Shown: positions 1 through 13,631 of the stretch, piece after piece
How the letters are laid out: every line of letters begins with the position of its first letter
Numbering within the stretch: position 1 is the first letter of the stretch
Assembly (NCBI RefSeq): GCF_003852895.1
Contig: NZ_QUSW01000004.1
Location: 186,001 to 250,000 of the forward strand
Direction of reading: 5' to 3'
DNA: 64,000 nucleotides
From: Rhizobacter terrae
Lineage (GTDB): Bacteria > Pseudomonadota > Gammaproteobacteria > Burkholderiales > Burkholderiaceae_C
Notes under the pieces: generated by a model
Database searches by the model: none
What the model was told of the DNA's origin: nothing
Seen by the model: the letters and a program-made list of their open reading frames with translations, nothing else
Program-made: the position numbers and the translations under genes

Positions 1-40
1 GGCGGTTAAAACCGGCATTGTACCGGGGTCGAGCCCGGGT

Positions 41-238
41 TCAATTCCAGAAAACGTAGAGTGTTGCCAGGCCCGCTAGCATGCTTGACAGGCCGATGAA
101 CCTCAACTGCGAGTCGCTCAGCCGCGTGGCGCGCTCGAACAAGGCGCGCCACAGGCGAGGACTGAAGAACGGCAGCAATCCTTCGATGACCAGCATCAGC
201 GCGAAGGCACCGATGAGCAGGTCGAAGGCCGAATTCAC
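41..238 (-). CDS. DUF2065 family inner-membrane protein (YjeT-like)
   Basis: This 65-residue protein has two hydrophobic segments, about residues 5-25 and 45-63, and almost no soluble part. Length, the early acidic-glycine turn (IEGLLPFFSP) and position directly behind hflC fit the DUF2065/YjeT family, whose function is not known. The start is GTG, overlapping the hflC stop as GTGA, so it is translationally coupled and last in the visible hfq-hflX-hflK-hflC chain. It is probably a small membrane partner or passenger of the HflKC-FtsH system; that role is inference from position only. Confidence 0.85.
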   Translation of the reverse strand: MNSAFDLLIGAFALMLVIEGLLPFFSPRLWRALFERATRLSDSQLRFIGLSSMLAGLATLYVFWN

Positions 239-1152
239 TTCTTGGTCGCGGCAGCAGGTGATGCAGCCGGCGCGGCACCACCGCTTGCGGAGCCTCGCAT
301 GGCCTTGAAGAAGTCGGAGTTCGGATCGATCACCATCACGTCGCCCTTGCTGCGGAAGGTGGCACGGTAGGCACCCAGGCTGCGGTAGAAGGCGGCGAAC
401 TGCGGGTCCTTGCCGAAGGATTCGGCGAACAGCGCCGATGCCTTGGCATCGCCCTCGCCCTGCACCTTCTGCGCGTCGCGGTAGGCCTCGGCCACGATCA
501 CCTCGCGCTGGCGATCGGCGTCGGCGCGGATCTTTTCCTTCTCCGCTTCACCGGTGGAACGCATCTCGTTGGCCACGCGCTTGCGCTCGGACTCCATGCG
601 GCGATAGATGGCATCGGTGATGTTGGCGGAGAAGTCCACGCGCTTGATGCGCACGTCGACGATCTCGATGCCGAAGTCCGCCACGTCGCCGGTGAGGCGG
701 TTGCGCACGTCCTGCATCACCTTGTCGCGCTCGGTGGCCAGCATGGCGCGCACCGTGCGCTTGGTGACTTCCTCGTTGAAGGCCGCCTGCACGATGGGGC
801 TCAGGCGGTTCTCCAGGTTGCGGATGTCGGCCGTGTTGTTGCGAATGAACTTCTTCGGGTCGGTGATGCGCCACTTGATGAGCCAGTCGATCACCAGGCT
901 CTTCTTCTCGGCGGTGAAGATGGGGCGCGTCTCGGTGGGGCTGTCCAGCGTCTGCACGCGGCGGTCGAGCATGACCACGTTCTGCAGCGGCGGCGGCAGC
1001 TTGGCCTTCAGCCCCGGCTGGGTGATGACTTCCTTGATCTCACCCAGCGAGTAGATGACCGCGTAGTGCTTCTGGTCGACGATGAACAGCGTCGAGAACA
1101 GGATCATCAGCACGACCAGCGTGCCGGCGACGTAGAAACCAATTCGATTCAT
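235..1152 (-). CDS. hflC: HflC, SPFH-family modulator of FtsH protease
   Basis: HflC forms with HflK a large membrane assembly that surrounds the FtsH protease and modulates its degradation of membrane proteins. The 305-residue protein has one N-terminal membrane anchor (about residues 5-25), then a band-7/SPFH domain (about 25-190), and a charged helical segment with many Arg, Glu and Lys residues (about 190-235). The C-terminus is an Ala/Ser/Gly-rich tail ending in KK. It begins at ATG, 23 bp after hflK, and its stop overlaps the DUF2065 start. Length and architecture are normal for the family. Confidence 0.96.
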   Translation of the reverse strand: MNRIGFYVAGTLVVLMILFSTLFIVDQKHYAVIYSLGEIKEVITQPGLKAKLPPPLQNVVMLDRRVQTLDSPTETRPIFTAEKKSLVIDWLIKWRITDPKKFIRNNTADIRNLENRLSPIVQAAFNEEVTKRTVRAMLATERDKVMQDVRNRLTGDVADFGIEIVDVRIKRVDFSANITDAIYRRMESERKRVANEMRSTGEAEKEKIRADADRQREVIVAEAYRDAQKVQGEGDAKASALFAESFGKDPQFAAFYRSLGAYRATFRSKGDVMVIDPNSDFFKAMRGSASGGAAPAASPAAATKK

Positions 1153-1175
1153 TGTGTATTCCCCCTCTGCCCTGC

Positions 1176-2425
1176 TCAGCGGCCTTCGCGGTCGCGGCCG
1201 CGCTGGTTGTCGCGTGAACGAACGTCCACCGTGCTCGACTGGGTCGATGCGTTCTCGGCTGGCTGGGGTGCTGGCACCACGTTGACAGACGCGCTGGACT
1301 GCTGCAGCAGCTTGTCCAGCGGCAGGTACAGCAGGTTCGAGTTGTTGCGGCTGTCCACCATCACCTTGGTGACGTTGGAGTAGACCTGCTGCATGGTGTC
1401 GATGTACATGCGGTCTCGCGTCACGACAGGCGCCTTGCGGTATTCCTCCAGCACCTTGCTGAAGCGCTCGGCATCGCCTTCGGCCTGTGCGACCACGCGG
1501 GCCTTGTAGGCCTCGGCTTCCTGGCGCAGCCGTGCAGCCGTGCCCTGGGCCTTGGGGATCACGTCATTGGCGTAGGCCTGGCCTTCGTTCTTCAGGCGCT
1601 CGCGGTCTGCGCCGGCCTTGAAGGCGTCGTCGAAGGCCGCCTGCACCTGCTCGGGTGCCTGCACGTTCTGCACGTTCACGTTGGCGATGACGATCCCGGT
1701 GTTCAGGCGGTCGAGCTGCTGCTGGATGGACTTCACCAGCGCCGCGGCGATGGCATCACGCTGCTCGTACAGCACCTGGTCCATGGCGTTCTTGCCGACG
1801 ATCTCGCGGATCGCCGACTCGGCAGCCAGGGTCACCGCGTCTTCCGGATCCTTGTTCTCGAACAGGAAGGCGCGCGCGTCCTTGAGGCGGTACTGCACCG
1901 TGAAGCGGATGTCCACGATGTTCTCGTCCTGGGTCAGCATGGACGAATCACGCAGCCCGGTGGCCGCCACCAGGGTGTTGCGGCCGATGTCCTTGGAACG
2001 CAGCTGCGTCACCGGCACCGTTTCGTGCGCCTGGATGGGGTACGGCATGCGCCACTGCCAGCCGGCGTTCACGGTGTTGCTGTAGCGGCCGAAGGTGGTG
2101 ATCACCGCCTGTTGGCCTTCCTGCACGATGAACAGTCCACTGCCCAGCCAGATCATCGCGACGATGCCGCCGATCAGGCCCACGCCGATGCCGGCGCTCT
2201 TCATGTCGGGCTGGAAGTTGTTGTTGTCGCCACCGCCACCGGAGCCATTGCCGCGTTGGCTGCCCTTGCCGCCGAACAGGTTGCCCAGTTTGCGGTTGAA
2301 GTCACGCCACAGCTCGTCGAGGTCCGGCGGGCCGTCGCCGCGGCCACCATTGGACAGGTCGACATCGGCATTTCGGCGGCCGGTGAGGCGTGCGAAGGCG
2401 GCGCTCGCGAATGAACGTCTCATGG

Positions 2426-2429
<4 letters not shown>
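1176..2429 (-). CDS. hflK: HflK, SPFH-family modulator of FtsH protease
   Basis: This is the partner of HflC in the FtsH-modulating membrane complex. The 417 residues show a Gly/Asn-rich cytoplasmic N-terminus (about 1-75, with an LGNLFGG motif), one membrane helix (about 80-105), a band-7 domain (about 105-290), a coiled coil rich in Ala/Glu/Arg, and a polar tail ending in an Arg/Asp-rich segment. The start at 2429 overlaps the hflX stop by 4 bp (ATGA), implying translational coupling; a second ATG lies two codons in. The glycine-rich N-terminus is typical of HflK in proteobacteria. Confidence 0.96.
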
Positions 2430-3679
<1,250 letters not shown>

Positions 3680-3698
3680 CCCGCAGGGATCACGGGGT

Positions 3699-3941
3699 TC
3701 AGGCCTGTTCCTGGTTGTCGGCCGCGTGGAAGTTCACCGCCCGGCCTGGAACCACGGTGGAGATGGCATGCTTGTAGACCATCTGTGTGACCGTGTTTCG
3801 AAGGAGCACCACATACTGATCAAAAGACTCGATGTGGCCCTGCAGCTTGATGCCGTTCACGAGGTAGATCGAGACCGGCACATGCTCTTTGCGCAGCAGG
3901 TTCAGAAAGGGGTCTTGTAGAAGTTGGCCCTTATTGCTCAC
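3699..3941 (-). CDS. hfq: Hfq, RNA chaperone
   Basis: Hfq is a hexameric Sm-like RNA chaperone that pairs small RNAs with mRNAs. The 80-residue protein carries Sm1 (about 8-50, with the [19 protein letters not shown] region) and the Sm2 motif YKHAIST, followed by a short tail. The C-terminus is short compared with the 102 residues of E. coli Hfq, as is usual in betaproteobacteria. The start is GTG with a GGAG 8 bp upstream; no in-frame ATG precedes the Sm1 motif. A TATAAC hexamer about 30 bp upstream suggests a promoter in the der-hfq gap, but no -35 matches well. Confidence 0.97.
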   Translation of the reverse strand: MSNKGQLLQDPFLNLLRKEHVPVSIYLVNGIKLQGHIESFDQYVVLLRNTVTQMVYKHAISTVVPGRAVNFHAADNQEQA

Positions 3942-4025
3942 GATATTGCTCCGTGTTCAAAAGTTATAAGAGTGATCACGTTAACACAGGGTTCCTCGCG
4001 GCCGAACCCCATGGCCGAAAAAGTC

Positions 4026-5360
4026 TCAACCGCTCTTTTCGTCGAAGGGATTCTTGCCCGACCTCATTTCGATGCGCAAGGGCGTACCTACCAGCTTGAA
4101 ATGCTCGCGGAAACGGCCTTCGAGGAATCGTTTGTAAGAGTCGGTCACGTGTTCCAGCGAATTTCCATGCACGACGATGACGGGCGGGTTCATCCCACCT
4201 TGGTGCGCGTAACGCAGCTTGGGGCGGAACATCCCGGCGCGCTTGGGCGCCTGGTGCTCCACCGCCTCGTGCAGCAGACGGGTCAGAACAGGTGTCGACA
4301 TCTTCTTGGTGGCCGAGGCATGGGCATCGGCGATCGCCTTCCACACCGGGCCCAGGCCCTGGCGCTTGATGGCTGAGATGTTGAGGATGGGGGCGAACTT
4401 CAGGAACGCAAGGCGCTGCTCGATGGAGCGCTGCAGCTGCTGCTTCTGGTAGTCGTCCACCGCATCCCACTTGTTCACGGCGATCACCACGGCCCGGCCG
4501 CTGTCCAGGATGTAGCCGGCGATGTGCGCATCCTGGTCGCTCACGCCCTGGGTGGCATCCAGCAGCAGCAGCACCACGTTGGCGTCGGCAATGGCCTGCA
4601 AGGTCTTGACCACCGAGAACTTCTCGATGGCCTGGAAAACCCGGCCCTTGCGGCGCAGGCCGGCCGTGTCGATGAGCTGGAATTTCTGCCCGTTGCGCTC
4701 GAAGGGCACGCTGATGGCGTCGCGGGTGGTGCCCGGCATGTCAAAGGCGACCAGCCGCTCTTCACCCAGCCAGGTGTTGATGAGCGTGCTCTTGCCCACG
4801 TTCGGCCGCCCGGCCACCGCCAGGCGGATGGGCGCGCCCTCCTCCGGGACCTCCTCTTCCTCGCCGAAGTCGAAGTCCTCCAGCGCGGCCTCGGTCAGGC
4901 TGCGGATGCCCTGGCCATGCGCCGACGAGATGGGATGCGGTTCGCCCATGCCCAGCTCGTAGAACTCGGCCAGGTGCGGGGATTCCTGCATGCCCTCGGC
5001 CTTGTTGATGGCCAGGAGCACCTTCTTGCCCACCGTGCGCAGGTAGTTGGCGATGTCGTGGTCCTGCGCCGACAGGCCGGCGCGCACGTCCACGACGAAG
5101 ATGACCACGTCCGCCTCGGCCACGGCCTGGCGGGTCTGCTTGGCCATCTCCTTGACGATGCCGGTGGAGCTGTCGGGCTCGAAGCCACCGGTGTCGATCA
5201 CGATGAACTCGCGGTCGCCCAGGTGGCCGTCGCCGTAGTGGCGGTCGCGCGTGAGGCCGGCGAAGTCGGCCACGATGGCGTCGCGGCTCTTGGTGAGGCG
5301 GTTGAAGAGCGTCGACTTGCCGACGTTGGGACGCCCGACGATGGCGATGACAGGTTTCAT
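4026..5360 (-). CDS. der: Der (EngA), ribosome biogenesis GTPase
   Basis: Der is an essential double GTPase required for assembly of the 50S subunit. The 444 residues contain two tandem G domains and a C-terminal KH-like domain. G1 motifs GRPNVGKST occur near residue 8 and again near 190. The second G domain has DTAGLRRKG and NKWD. The first has NKAE instead of the canonical NKxD, a substitution I recall as common in this group. The ATG at 5360 gives [16 protein letters not shown], the normal family start; the open frame extends further upstream without a family match. It follows bamB by 23 bp. Confidence 0.97.
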   Translation of the reverse strand: MKPVIAIVGRPNVGKSTLFNRLTKSRDAIVADFAGLTRDRHYGDGHLGDREFIVIDTGGFEPDSSTGIVKEMAKQTRQAVAEADVVIFVVDVRAGLSAQDHDIANYLRTVGKKVLLAINKAEGMQESPHLAEFYELGMGEPHPISSAHGQGIRSLTEAALEDFDFGEEEEVPEEGAPIRLAVAGRPNVGKSTLINTWLGEERLVAFDMPGTTRDAISVPFERNGQKFQLIDTAGLRRKGRVFQAIEKFSVVKTLQAIADANVVLLLLDATQGVSDQDAHIAGYILDSGRAVVIAVNKWDAVDDYQKQQLQRSIEQRLAFLKFAPILNISAIKRQGLGPVWKAIADAHASATKKMSTPVLTRLLHEAVEHQAPKRAGMFRPKLRYAHQGGMNPPVIVVHGNSLEHVTDSYKRFLEGRFREHFKLVGTPLRIEMRSGKNPFDEKSG

Positions 5361-5383
5361 CGTGAGCGTTTCAGATTCAAGAC

Positions 5384-6511
5384 TTATTCCGGACGGATGG
5401 CCCACAGGCCACCGTTGCGGGTCACCACGAGCACCGTGCCGGACACCATGACGGGTGCGGTCACGATGGCGCTGCCGTCGGTATTCACGCGCAGCAGCGT
5501 CTCGCCCTTGTCGCGCGACAGGAAATGCACCACGCCCTCGCTGTCGCCGAACACGACCGCCTTGGGCGTCACCAGCGGCGCGCCCAGGCCGCGGTACAGC
5601 AGCTTCTCGGACTGCCAGGCCACTTCGCCACTGGGCGCCTTCCACACGGTGATGCGGTCCGAGGCATCCGCGGCGTAGACGAACTGGTCATCGATGGCCA
5701 CGCCATCGGTGCCGCCGACCGGCTTGGTCCACACGAGCGAGCCGCGCTCGGCGTTCACGCAGCCCACGGCCGCCTGGAACGAGCGCACGCAGACCACGTC
5801 GCCCTGGCGGGCCAGCGGTGCGACGAGGTCGGCCAAGCGCTCGACCTCATTGGTACCGCGAGGCGCGCCGACCACCACTTCCCAGCGCACGTCGCCGTTG
5901 CGCGGATCGAAGCCGGCGAGCTTGGGACCCTGCCCGGCCAGCAGCGTGTCCTTGAAGGCTGCGATCACGCCACCTTGCGCAAGGGTGAGCGGATCGCTCG
6001 GGCGCTGCACCGACCACAGCTTGGTGCCGTCCTGGGCGTCGAAGGCGTGCACGGTGCGGTCGCCGCCGAGCACGAAGACACGCTCGCCGGCCACCAGCGG
6101 CGCGGTGGTCACGCGCATGTTCAGCGTCGCGCGCCACAGCACGCGACCGGCTTCCAGGGTGACGAGTTCGCCGTCGCGCGTGACGACCGCGGCATAACGG
6201 CCATCGCTGCCCACGCCGGCACCCAGCTTGGCGCCGACGCTGCCTTTCCAGAGTTCGCGGCCGGTGTCAGCCTCCAGCGCCAGCACCGTGCCGTCATTGC
6301 CGGCCACGGTGAACACGCCCGGACTCACCGCCACGGACAGCGGGAACTGGACGCCATCGATCTTCGAATTCCAGGCCACGCGGCCACCCAGCGTCGGCGT
6401 GAACGACTCCAGCGGCGTGGGCTTGGGTTTCTCCGGGCCGCTGGCACAGCCAGCGGCGAGCACCAGCACCGTGGCGCCGAATGCGGCAAGCAACAGGCGA
6501 CGGGCGGCCAT
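5384..6511 (-). CDS. bamB: BamB, outer-membrane assembly lipoprotein
   Basis: BamB is a beta-propeller lipoprotein of the BAM complex that inserts outer-membrane proteins. The 375-residue product has a lipoprotein signal peptide with lipobox LAAGC (Cys about 22) and repeated PQQ-type blades with motifs such as [12 protein letters not shown] and [12 protein letters not shown]. The ATG at 6511 overlaps the yfgM stop by one base (TGATG); a GTG one codon earlier (6514) is also possible. The order hisS-yfgM-bamB-der is conserved in proteobacteria. Confidence 0.95.
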   Translation of the reverse strand: MAARRLLLAAFGATVLVLAAGCASGPEKPKPTPLESFTPTLGGRVAWNSKIDGVQFPLSVAVSPGVFTVAGNDGTVLALEADTGRELWKGSVGAKLGAGVGSDGRYAAVVTRDGELVTLEAGRVLWRATLNMRVTTAPLVAGERVFVLGGDRTVHAFDAQDGTKLWSVQRPSDPLTLAQGGVIAAFKDTLLAGQGPKLAGFDPRNGDVRWEVVVGAPRGTNEVERLADLVAPLARQGDVVCVRSFQAAVGCVNAERGSLVWTKPVGGTDGVAIDDQFVYAADASDRITVWKAPSGEVAWQSEKLLYRGLGAPLVTPKAVVFGDSEGVVHFLSRDKGETLLRVNTDGSAIVTAPVMVSGTVLVVTRNGGLWAIRPE

Positions 6512-7191
6512 CACTTGCTGCCCTCCGCGGCGGACGCCGCCTTCTCGGGTTCGGGCGCGGCACCCAGTGCCGTCAGCTTGGCTTCGACGAGGCCGCGGTA
6601 TTGCACCTTCGGGTCCATGTCCTTCCAGGCCTTCTGGTAGGCGGCCTTGGCGTCGTCCTTCTTGCCCTGGGCCATCAGGATGTCGCCGCGGCGGTCGTTG
6701 ACGATGGGCTCGAAGTCCTTGCCTGTGGCGCCGTCGAGCTGCTTGAGCGCATCGTCGAACTTCTTCTGGTCCAGCAGGATGCCGGCCAGGCGCACGCGTG
6801 CGAGGGTCTTGTATTCATCCTCAGGCGCATGGTCGATCACCCAGGTCAGCGTCGCGCGGGCGTTGTCGAACTGGCCCTTGTCGAACTGAACCTTGGCCAG
6901 GGCCATGCCGGCCTGCTCGGCGAAGGCGGTGCCGGGGTAGCGGTCCTTGAGGGTGGCGAAGACCGTGGCGGCACGATCGGCGTCGCCGGCCTGCGCGGCC
7001 TTGTCCAGCTCGTCGAACATCGCCCCGGCCTTGCCGGCCTGGCCCGCCTGGTAGTTGTTCCAGTAGGTCCAGCCTGAGAAGGCACCGAGCACGATGATCA
7101 GCGTCCAGGTGATCAGGTTGCCGTATTGCTTCCAGAAATTCTTGAGCTGGTCGAGCTGCTCTTGTTCTTCGAGGTCGAGATGGCTGGCCAT
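6511..7191 (-). CDS. yfgM: YfgM-family tetratricopeptide protein
   Basis: This is a single-pass inner-membrane protein with a periplasmic TPR domain. In E. coli YfgM associates with PpiD and the SecYEG translocon. The 226 residues have an acidic, Glu/Gln-rich N-terminus (HLDLEEQEQLDQLKNFW), one membrane helix (about 24-43) and TPR-like helices. The last stretch is Ala/Glu-rich. I chose the ATG at 7191 because the family begins with this MA..DLEEQEQ pattern; upstream in-frame codons look non-coding. It lies between hisS (28 bp gap) and bamB (overlap). Confidence 0.9.
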   Translation of the reverse strand: MASHLDLEEQEQLDQLKNFWKQYGNLITWTLIIVLGAFSGWTYWNNYQAGQAGKAGAMFDELDKAAQAGDADRAATVFATLKDRYPGTAFAEQAGMALAKVQFDKGQFDNARATLTWVIDHAPEDEYKTLARVRLAGILLDQKKFDDALKQLDGATGKDFEPIVNDRRGDILMAQGKKDDAKAAYQKAWKDMDPKVQYRGLVEAKLTALGAAPEPEKAASAAEGSK

Positions 7192-7219
7192 GACTGAGGC
7201 TTTCTTGTGGAAGGCGCGA

Positions 7220-8536
7220 TTATGCGTTGAGGAGATCGGCGGCCCAGCCGGCGGCACCGGACAGCGGCAGGCTGCGCTGCGGCGCATCGGCATTGCGCAG
7301 GTCTTTCAGCGAGACCTCGCCGCGGGCCACTTCGTCTTCGCCGAAGATGAGCGCGAAGCGGGCGCCGCTGTCGTCGGCGCGCTTGAACTGGGTCTTCATC
7401 TTGCCGCCGCCGGCGTGCATGAGCACTGAGACGCCGGCCGCGCGCAGCTTTTCGAGCACCACCATGGCCTGCGGCGCGGCAGCGGCGGAGGTGACGATCG
7501 CATAGGCCACGGGCGCAGCGCTGGGCACCGGCAGGCCGATTTCCTGGATCAGCAGCAGCAGCCGCTCGATGCCCAGGCCGAAGCCCACCGCAGGCGCCGA
7601 CTTGCCGCCCAGTTGTTCGATGAGCCCGTCATAGCGCCCGCCGCCGCAGACGGTGCCTTGCGAGCCGAGCTGGTCGGTCACCCACTCGAACACCGTGAGG
7701 TTGTAGTAGTCCATGCCGCGCACCAGGCGCGTGTTGATGCGGTATTCGAGGCCGGCCGCATCGAGGATGGCGCGCACGCCGTTGAAGTGCGCGAGCGACG
7801 CTTCGCCGAGGAAGTCCATCAGCTTGGGCGCGGCCTCCACCAGTGCCTGCATGGTCGGGTTCTTGGTATCCAGGATGCGCAGCGGGTTGCTGTGCAGGCG
7901 GCGCCGGGAGTCTTCGTCCAGCGCGTCCTGGTGCTGCTCGAAATACGCCACCAGCGCGTCGCGGTGCGCACGGCGCTCGCCGGGCTGCCCCAGGCTGTTG
8001 AGTTCGAGGCGGACGTGCTTGCCTTCGACCAGGCCCAGCTCGCGCAGGAGGGATCGAACAAGAAGAATGATCTCGCCGTCCACGTCAGGCCCGGCAAAAC
8101 CGAGAGCTTCGACATCCAACTGGTGGAACTGGCGGTAGCGCCCCTTTTGCTGCTTCTCATGCCGGAACATCGGGCCCATGGTCCAAAGGCGCAGCGGGCC
8201 GTTGTAGAGCGCGTTGTACTCGACCATTGCTCGCACGATGCCAGCCGTGGCCTCAGGGCGCAGCGTGAGCTTGTCGCCGTTCATCGAGTCGACGAAGGAA
8301 TACATCTCCTTCTCGACGATGTCCGTCACCTCGCCCAGGCCCCGCACGAACAGCGCCGTGGGCTCCACGATGGGCGTCAGCATGTTCTTGTAGCCGTAGC
8401 GCGTCAGCACGGAGCGCACGACGTTCTCGAACCATTGCCAGATCGTCGAATCGGGCAGCTTCTCCCCTCGAGGGACGTCGATACCCGGCGGAAGAATGTC
8501 GTTCATGCCTTTGACGGCACGCAGGATGTCAGCCAT
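7220..8536 (-). CDS. hisS: Histidyl-tRNA synthetase
   Basis: This class II synthetase charges tRNA-His. The 438 residues contain motif 2 near [16 protein letters not shown], the histidine-specific segments [15 protein letters not shown] and GGGRYDGL, and a C-terminal anticodon-binding domain (about 340-430). The ATG at 8536 gives [17 protein letters not shown], the usual family start (KGMNDILP). The longer open frame upstream runs through the intergenic hairpins and is not coding. It follows ispG after a 76 bp gap holding two inverted repeats. Confidence 0.97.
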   Translation of the reverse strand: MADILRAVKGMNDILPPGIDVPRGEKLPDSTIWQWFENVVRSVLTRYGYKNMLTPIVEPTALFVRGLGEVTDIVEKEMYSFVDSMNGDKLTLRPEATAGIVRAMVEYNALYNGPLRLWTMGPMFRHEKQQKGRYRQFHQLDVEALGFAGPDVDGEIILLVRSLLRELGLVEGKHVRLELNSLGQPGERRAHRDALVAYFEQHQDALDEDSRRRLHSNPLRILDTKNPTMQALVEAAPKLMDFLGEASLAHFNGVRAILDAAGLEYRINTRLVRGMDYYNLTVFEWVTDQLGSQGTVCGGGRYDGLIEQLGGKSAPAVGFGLGIERLLLLIQEIGLPVPSAAPVAYAIVTSAAAAPQAMVVLEKLRAAGVSVLMHAGGGKMKTQFKRADDSGARFALIFGEDEVARGEVSLKDLRNADAPQRSLPLSGAAGWAADLLNA

Positions 8537-8553
8537 GTTCAGTTCTGATGTCT

Positions 8554-8612
8554 CGCGGCCACGAGGCCGCGATGGGTGGAAGGTCGGGGAAGAATGCGGG
8601 AGCGTCCGACCT

Positions 8613-8613
<1 letters not shown>
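8554..8613 (-). other. Two inverted repeats between ispG and hisS
   Basis: The gap between ispG and hisS carries two hairpins. CGCGGCC at 8554-8560 pairs with GGCCGCG at 8565-8571 around an ACGA loop. An 8-bp arm at 8580-8587 pairs with 8606-8613, overlapping the ispG stop codon. Neither has a U-tract on the minus strand, so they look like mRNA-stabilising or processing structures rather than full terminators. Confidence 0.45.
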
Positions 8614-9923
<1,310 letters not shown>

Positions 9924-9932
9924 CTTGCCAAC

Positions 9933-10934
9933 CTACTTCAATTCAAGACGGGCCACGTTGTTGGACGTGCTGGTGCTCAGGTCCAGCGCCTGGCCGCGGA
10001 AGCTCACCTCGGTCTCGCGGGCATTGCCGATCTTCACCCGAAGCGGCGGCGCGCCGTCCAGCAGCAGCACCTCGCCGGGGGCCACGGTGCGGCCGATGAG
10101 CACGCGCAGCTTGGCATCACGCACCTCGACCCAGCTGGCAGCGTGGGCACGGATCTGCAAGGCGCCGGCCGCTGCCGTCGAAGCCGAGAGCGTGCCGGAG
10201 GCCAAGGCATTGGAGGGTGGCGCGGCCGATGCGACGGGCATCGGCGCAGCCGCCGTGGTCGCCGAAGGTACGCTGGCAGCCGCGCCAGGGGCAGAGGCTG
10301 CGGGTGCCGAAGGCATGGGCGCGATGTCGGCCACGGGCGGTGCCATCAGCACGGCGGATGCACTGCCGGGTGCCGTGTCCACGGGGGTCGAAGTGGTTGT
10401 GGTCGTGGTCGTCGCTGCGGGCGCACTGGCCGGCTGAGGCGACGGCAATTGCGGCAGCGACGGCAGCCAGCCGCTGGGCAGCAGGTACACGGCCACCGCT
10501 GCGATCAACAGCAGCAGCGGCGCCCAGATCGCCGGACGGACCACGGCCGACCAGTCGCTGGGTTCACGGCGTCCGGGGCGGTCGCGGAATGGTGCATTGA
10601 TGCCCTCGCCGACCTGCTCCAGGCGGTGCCCCGTGGGCGCCGGCAGCAGCGCCAGCACCGGCGCCGGATCGATCTTCAGCGCGCGGCACACCGTCTGTGC
10701 CAGGGCACGGGTGAAGGTGGCGTCGTGCAGTTCATCCAGCCGGTCGGCCTCCAGGGCCTCCAGCTTCTTCTGCGCGACCTTGATGGACGCAGCCAGCGCC
10801 GCAATGTGCAGCCCCTGCGCCTGGCGCGCCTCGCGCAGGATGGCGCCAGCGGTGCGCGGTGTCTGTGCCTGCGCGGGTGCCGGATTGTCGGTGCCGGAAT
10901 CTCCGCCCGAGCCGCCCACGATGCCGTCACTCAT
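9933..10934 (-). CDS. RodZ-like HTH/DUF4115 membrane protein
   Basis: The 333-residue protein has a cytoplasmic helix-turn-helix domain (about 28-95, AGAILREARQAQGLHI), one membrane helix (about 136-153) and a long Ala/Thr/Pro/Ser linker (about 160-255, including seven consecutive Thr). A C-terminal DUF4115 domain (about 260-330) ends in VARLELK. This is the RodZ architecture; RodZ links MreB to the cell-wall elongation machinery. The ATG at 10934 overlaps the pilW end. The pilW-rodZ-ispG-hisS order matches the conserved proteobacterial cluster. The linker is unusually long and Thr-rich. Confidence 0.85.
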   Translation of the reverse strand: MSDGIVGGSGGDSGTDNPAPAQAQTPRTAGAILREARQAQGLHIAALAASIKVAQKKLEALEADRLDELHDATFTRALAQTVCRALKIDPAPVLALLPAPTGHRLEQVGEGINAPFRDRPGRREPSDWSAVVRPAIWAPLLLLIAAVAVYLLPSGWLPSLPQLPSPQPASAPAATTTTTTTSTPVDTAPGSASAVLMAPPVADIAPMPSAPAASAPGAAASVPSATTAAAPMPVASAAPPSNALASGTLSASTAAAGALQIRAHAASWVEVRDAKLRVLIGRTVAPGEVLLLDGAPPLRVKIGNARETEVSFRGQALDLSTSTSNNVARLELK

Positions 10935-11795
10935 CGAACTTCCCCTGCTCGAAGACGACGGCCTCGCGCGACTGCGGGAAACGGCTCTTGATCTGCGAGC
11001 CCAGGTCCTGCACGCCCTGGGCATTGCCCAGGCGCTTCTCGATGCGCGCAGCCAGCCACAGGGTCTGGGCGTTGCTCACCGTGGCGTTGCTGTTCACGCG
11101 GCGGATGTAAAAGCGCGCGCGTTCGTATTCGCCGCGGTGAAAGAGCACTTCCGACAGGTTGACCGCCGTCACCGGATTGCCGGGATCGTTCTCATAGGAC
11201 TTGGTCAGCGTGCCCTCGGCCTGCGCCCACTCGCCGGCACGTGCCTGGCAGATGCCCTGCGTGAGCAAGGTGCGCGGTGAATCGCGGTACTGCGGCACGG
11301 CCAGGGCCTGGCGGAACAGGGTGTCGGCCTCGCCGAAGCGCTTTTGCTGGCACAGATACCAGCCGAAGTTCTGCATGGCGTCCGCGTCGCGCGCGTCGAT
11401 GCGCAGCGCGTGTCGGAAACTTTCCTCAGCCAGGCGGTCATCGCCGAGGTTGGCGTAGATGAGGCCGCGCAGGTTGTAGGCCGCCCCGAGGTTCGGGTCC
11501 GCGGTGATCGCCTGCTTCACCTCATCGAGGGCGGTGGTCATCTGGCCGCGGCTGAAATAGGCGGTGGCCAGCTCCATGCGCACACGGGCGCGCTTGGCGG
11601 AATCGGGTTCATCGGAGGCGGTGACGCGGTCGCGCGTCTCGCCAGTGCTCGTCGTGGTCGCCCCCGAGACGGATGAACCCGTGGGCACGCCGCCGACGGA
11701 CGTGGTCGACGTGGTCTGGCACGCCGAAAGCACGACCGCCGCCACGATGGCCACGGCCCACACACCGATGCGCCTGTCGGCGCCGAAGTCCCAAC

Positions 11796-11799
<4 letters not shown>
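10927..11799 (-). CDS. pilW: PilW/PilF-type type IV pilus biogenesis lipoprotein
   Basis: This is a TPR lipoprotein of the family that helps the PilQ secretin assemble. The 290 residues show a signal sequence with lipobox LSAC (Cys about 27), a Ser/Thr-rich linker, and about six TPR helices (for example [27 protein letters not shown]). The ATG at 11799 overlaps the rlmN stop (ATGA), so the two are coupled. Position between rlmN and a RodZ-like gene matches other betaproteobacteria. No other pilus genes are in the window. Confidence 0.88.
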
Positions 11800-13043
<1,244 letters not shown>

Positions 13044-13077
13044 CGGGATGCCTCAAACTTCGAGGCCACGGCCGCGA

Positions 13078-13503
13078 TCAGCGGCTGTAGACATTCATGC
13101 CGGGGAAGAAGAACGCCACTTCGACAGCGGCGGTTTCCGGAGCGTCGGAACCGTGCACGGCGTTGGCGTCGATGCTGTCGGCGAAGTCGGCACGGATGGT
13201 GCCCTTCTCGGCCTTCTTCGGATCGGTCGCGCCCATCAGCTCGCGGTTCTTGGCGATGGCGCCTTCACCTTCGAGCGCCTGGATCATCACCGGGCCGGAG
13301 ATCATGAAGTTGACGAGGTCGTTGAAGAAGGGACGGGCCTTGTGCACCGCGTAGAAGGCCTCGGCCTCGCCGCGCGACAGGTGCGCCATCTTGGCTGCCA
13401 CGACCTTCAGGCCGGCGGCTTCGAAGCGCGCATAGATCTGGCCGATCACGTTCTTGGCCACGGCATCGGGCTTGATGATCGAAAGGGTACGTTCGAGCGC
13501 CAT
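13078..13503 (-). CDS. ndk: Nucleoside diphosphate kinase
   Basis: Ndk transfers the terminal phosphate of ATP to other (d)NDPs through a phospho-histidine. The 141-residue protein has the family start [14 protein letters not shown] and the catalytic His117 in NAVHGSD. Length is exactly that expected. The ATG at 13503 has a good AGGAGAG Shine-Dalgarno sequence. It opens the long co-directional run down to DUF2065 and probably has its own promoter in the 128 bp gap behind rluB. Confidence 0.97.
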   Translation of the reverse strand: MALERTLSIIKPDAVAKNVIGQIYARFEAAGLKVVAAKMAHLSRGEAEAFYAVHKARPFFNDLVNFMISGPVMIQALEGEGAIAKNRELMGATDPKKAEKGTIRADFADSIDANAVHGSDAPETAAVEVAFFFPGMNVYSR

Positions 13504-13543
13504 GTTTTTCTCTCCTGGAATCAAAGTCTTGGCAAAGCCTTGC

Positions 13544-13549
13544 ATTGTA
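13544..13549 (-). promoter_or_regulatory. Candidate -10 element for ndk
   Basis: On the minus strand TACAAT lies about 40 bp upstream of the ndk start, preceded by CGA. No -35 sits at the normal distance; a TTGACA exists but 23 bp away. The element is therefore only a candidate. Confidence 0.35.
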
Positions 13550-13590
13550 TCGCTTGAACCCCTGTGGGCTTGTGTCAAAGGGGTCGCGAC

Positions 13591-13608
13591 GGGCCGTTGA
13601 AACGGCCC
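13591..13608 (-). terminator. Hairpin after rluB
   Basis: GGGCCGTT at 13591-13598 pairs with AACGGCCC at 13601-13608 just past the rluB stop. It lacks a U-tract on the minus strand, so it is a weak or Rho-assisted terminator or a 3-prime-end stabiliser. Confidence 0.4.
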
Positions 13609-13631
13609 TGAAACTGTCCTTGGGCCGACGC

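Noticed and set aside
1-40. Possible start of another gene at the left edge
   Set aside because: Only 40 bases precede the DUF2065 stop; nothing can be supported.
13571-13581. TTGACA near ndk as a -35
   Set aside because: It stands 23 bp from the only good -10, too far for a sigma-70 promoter.
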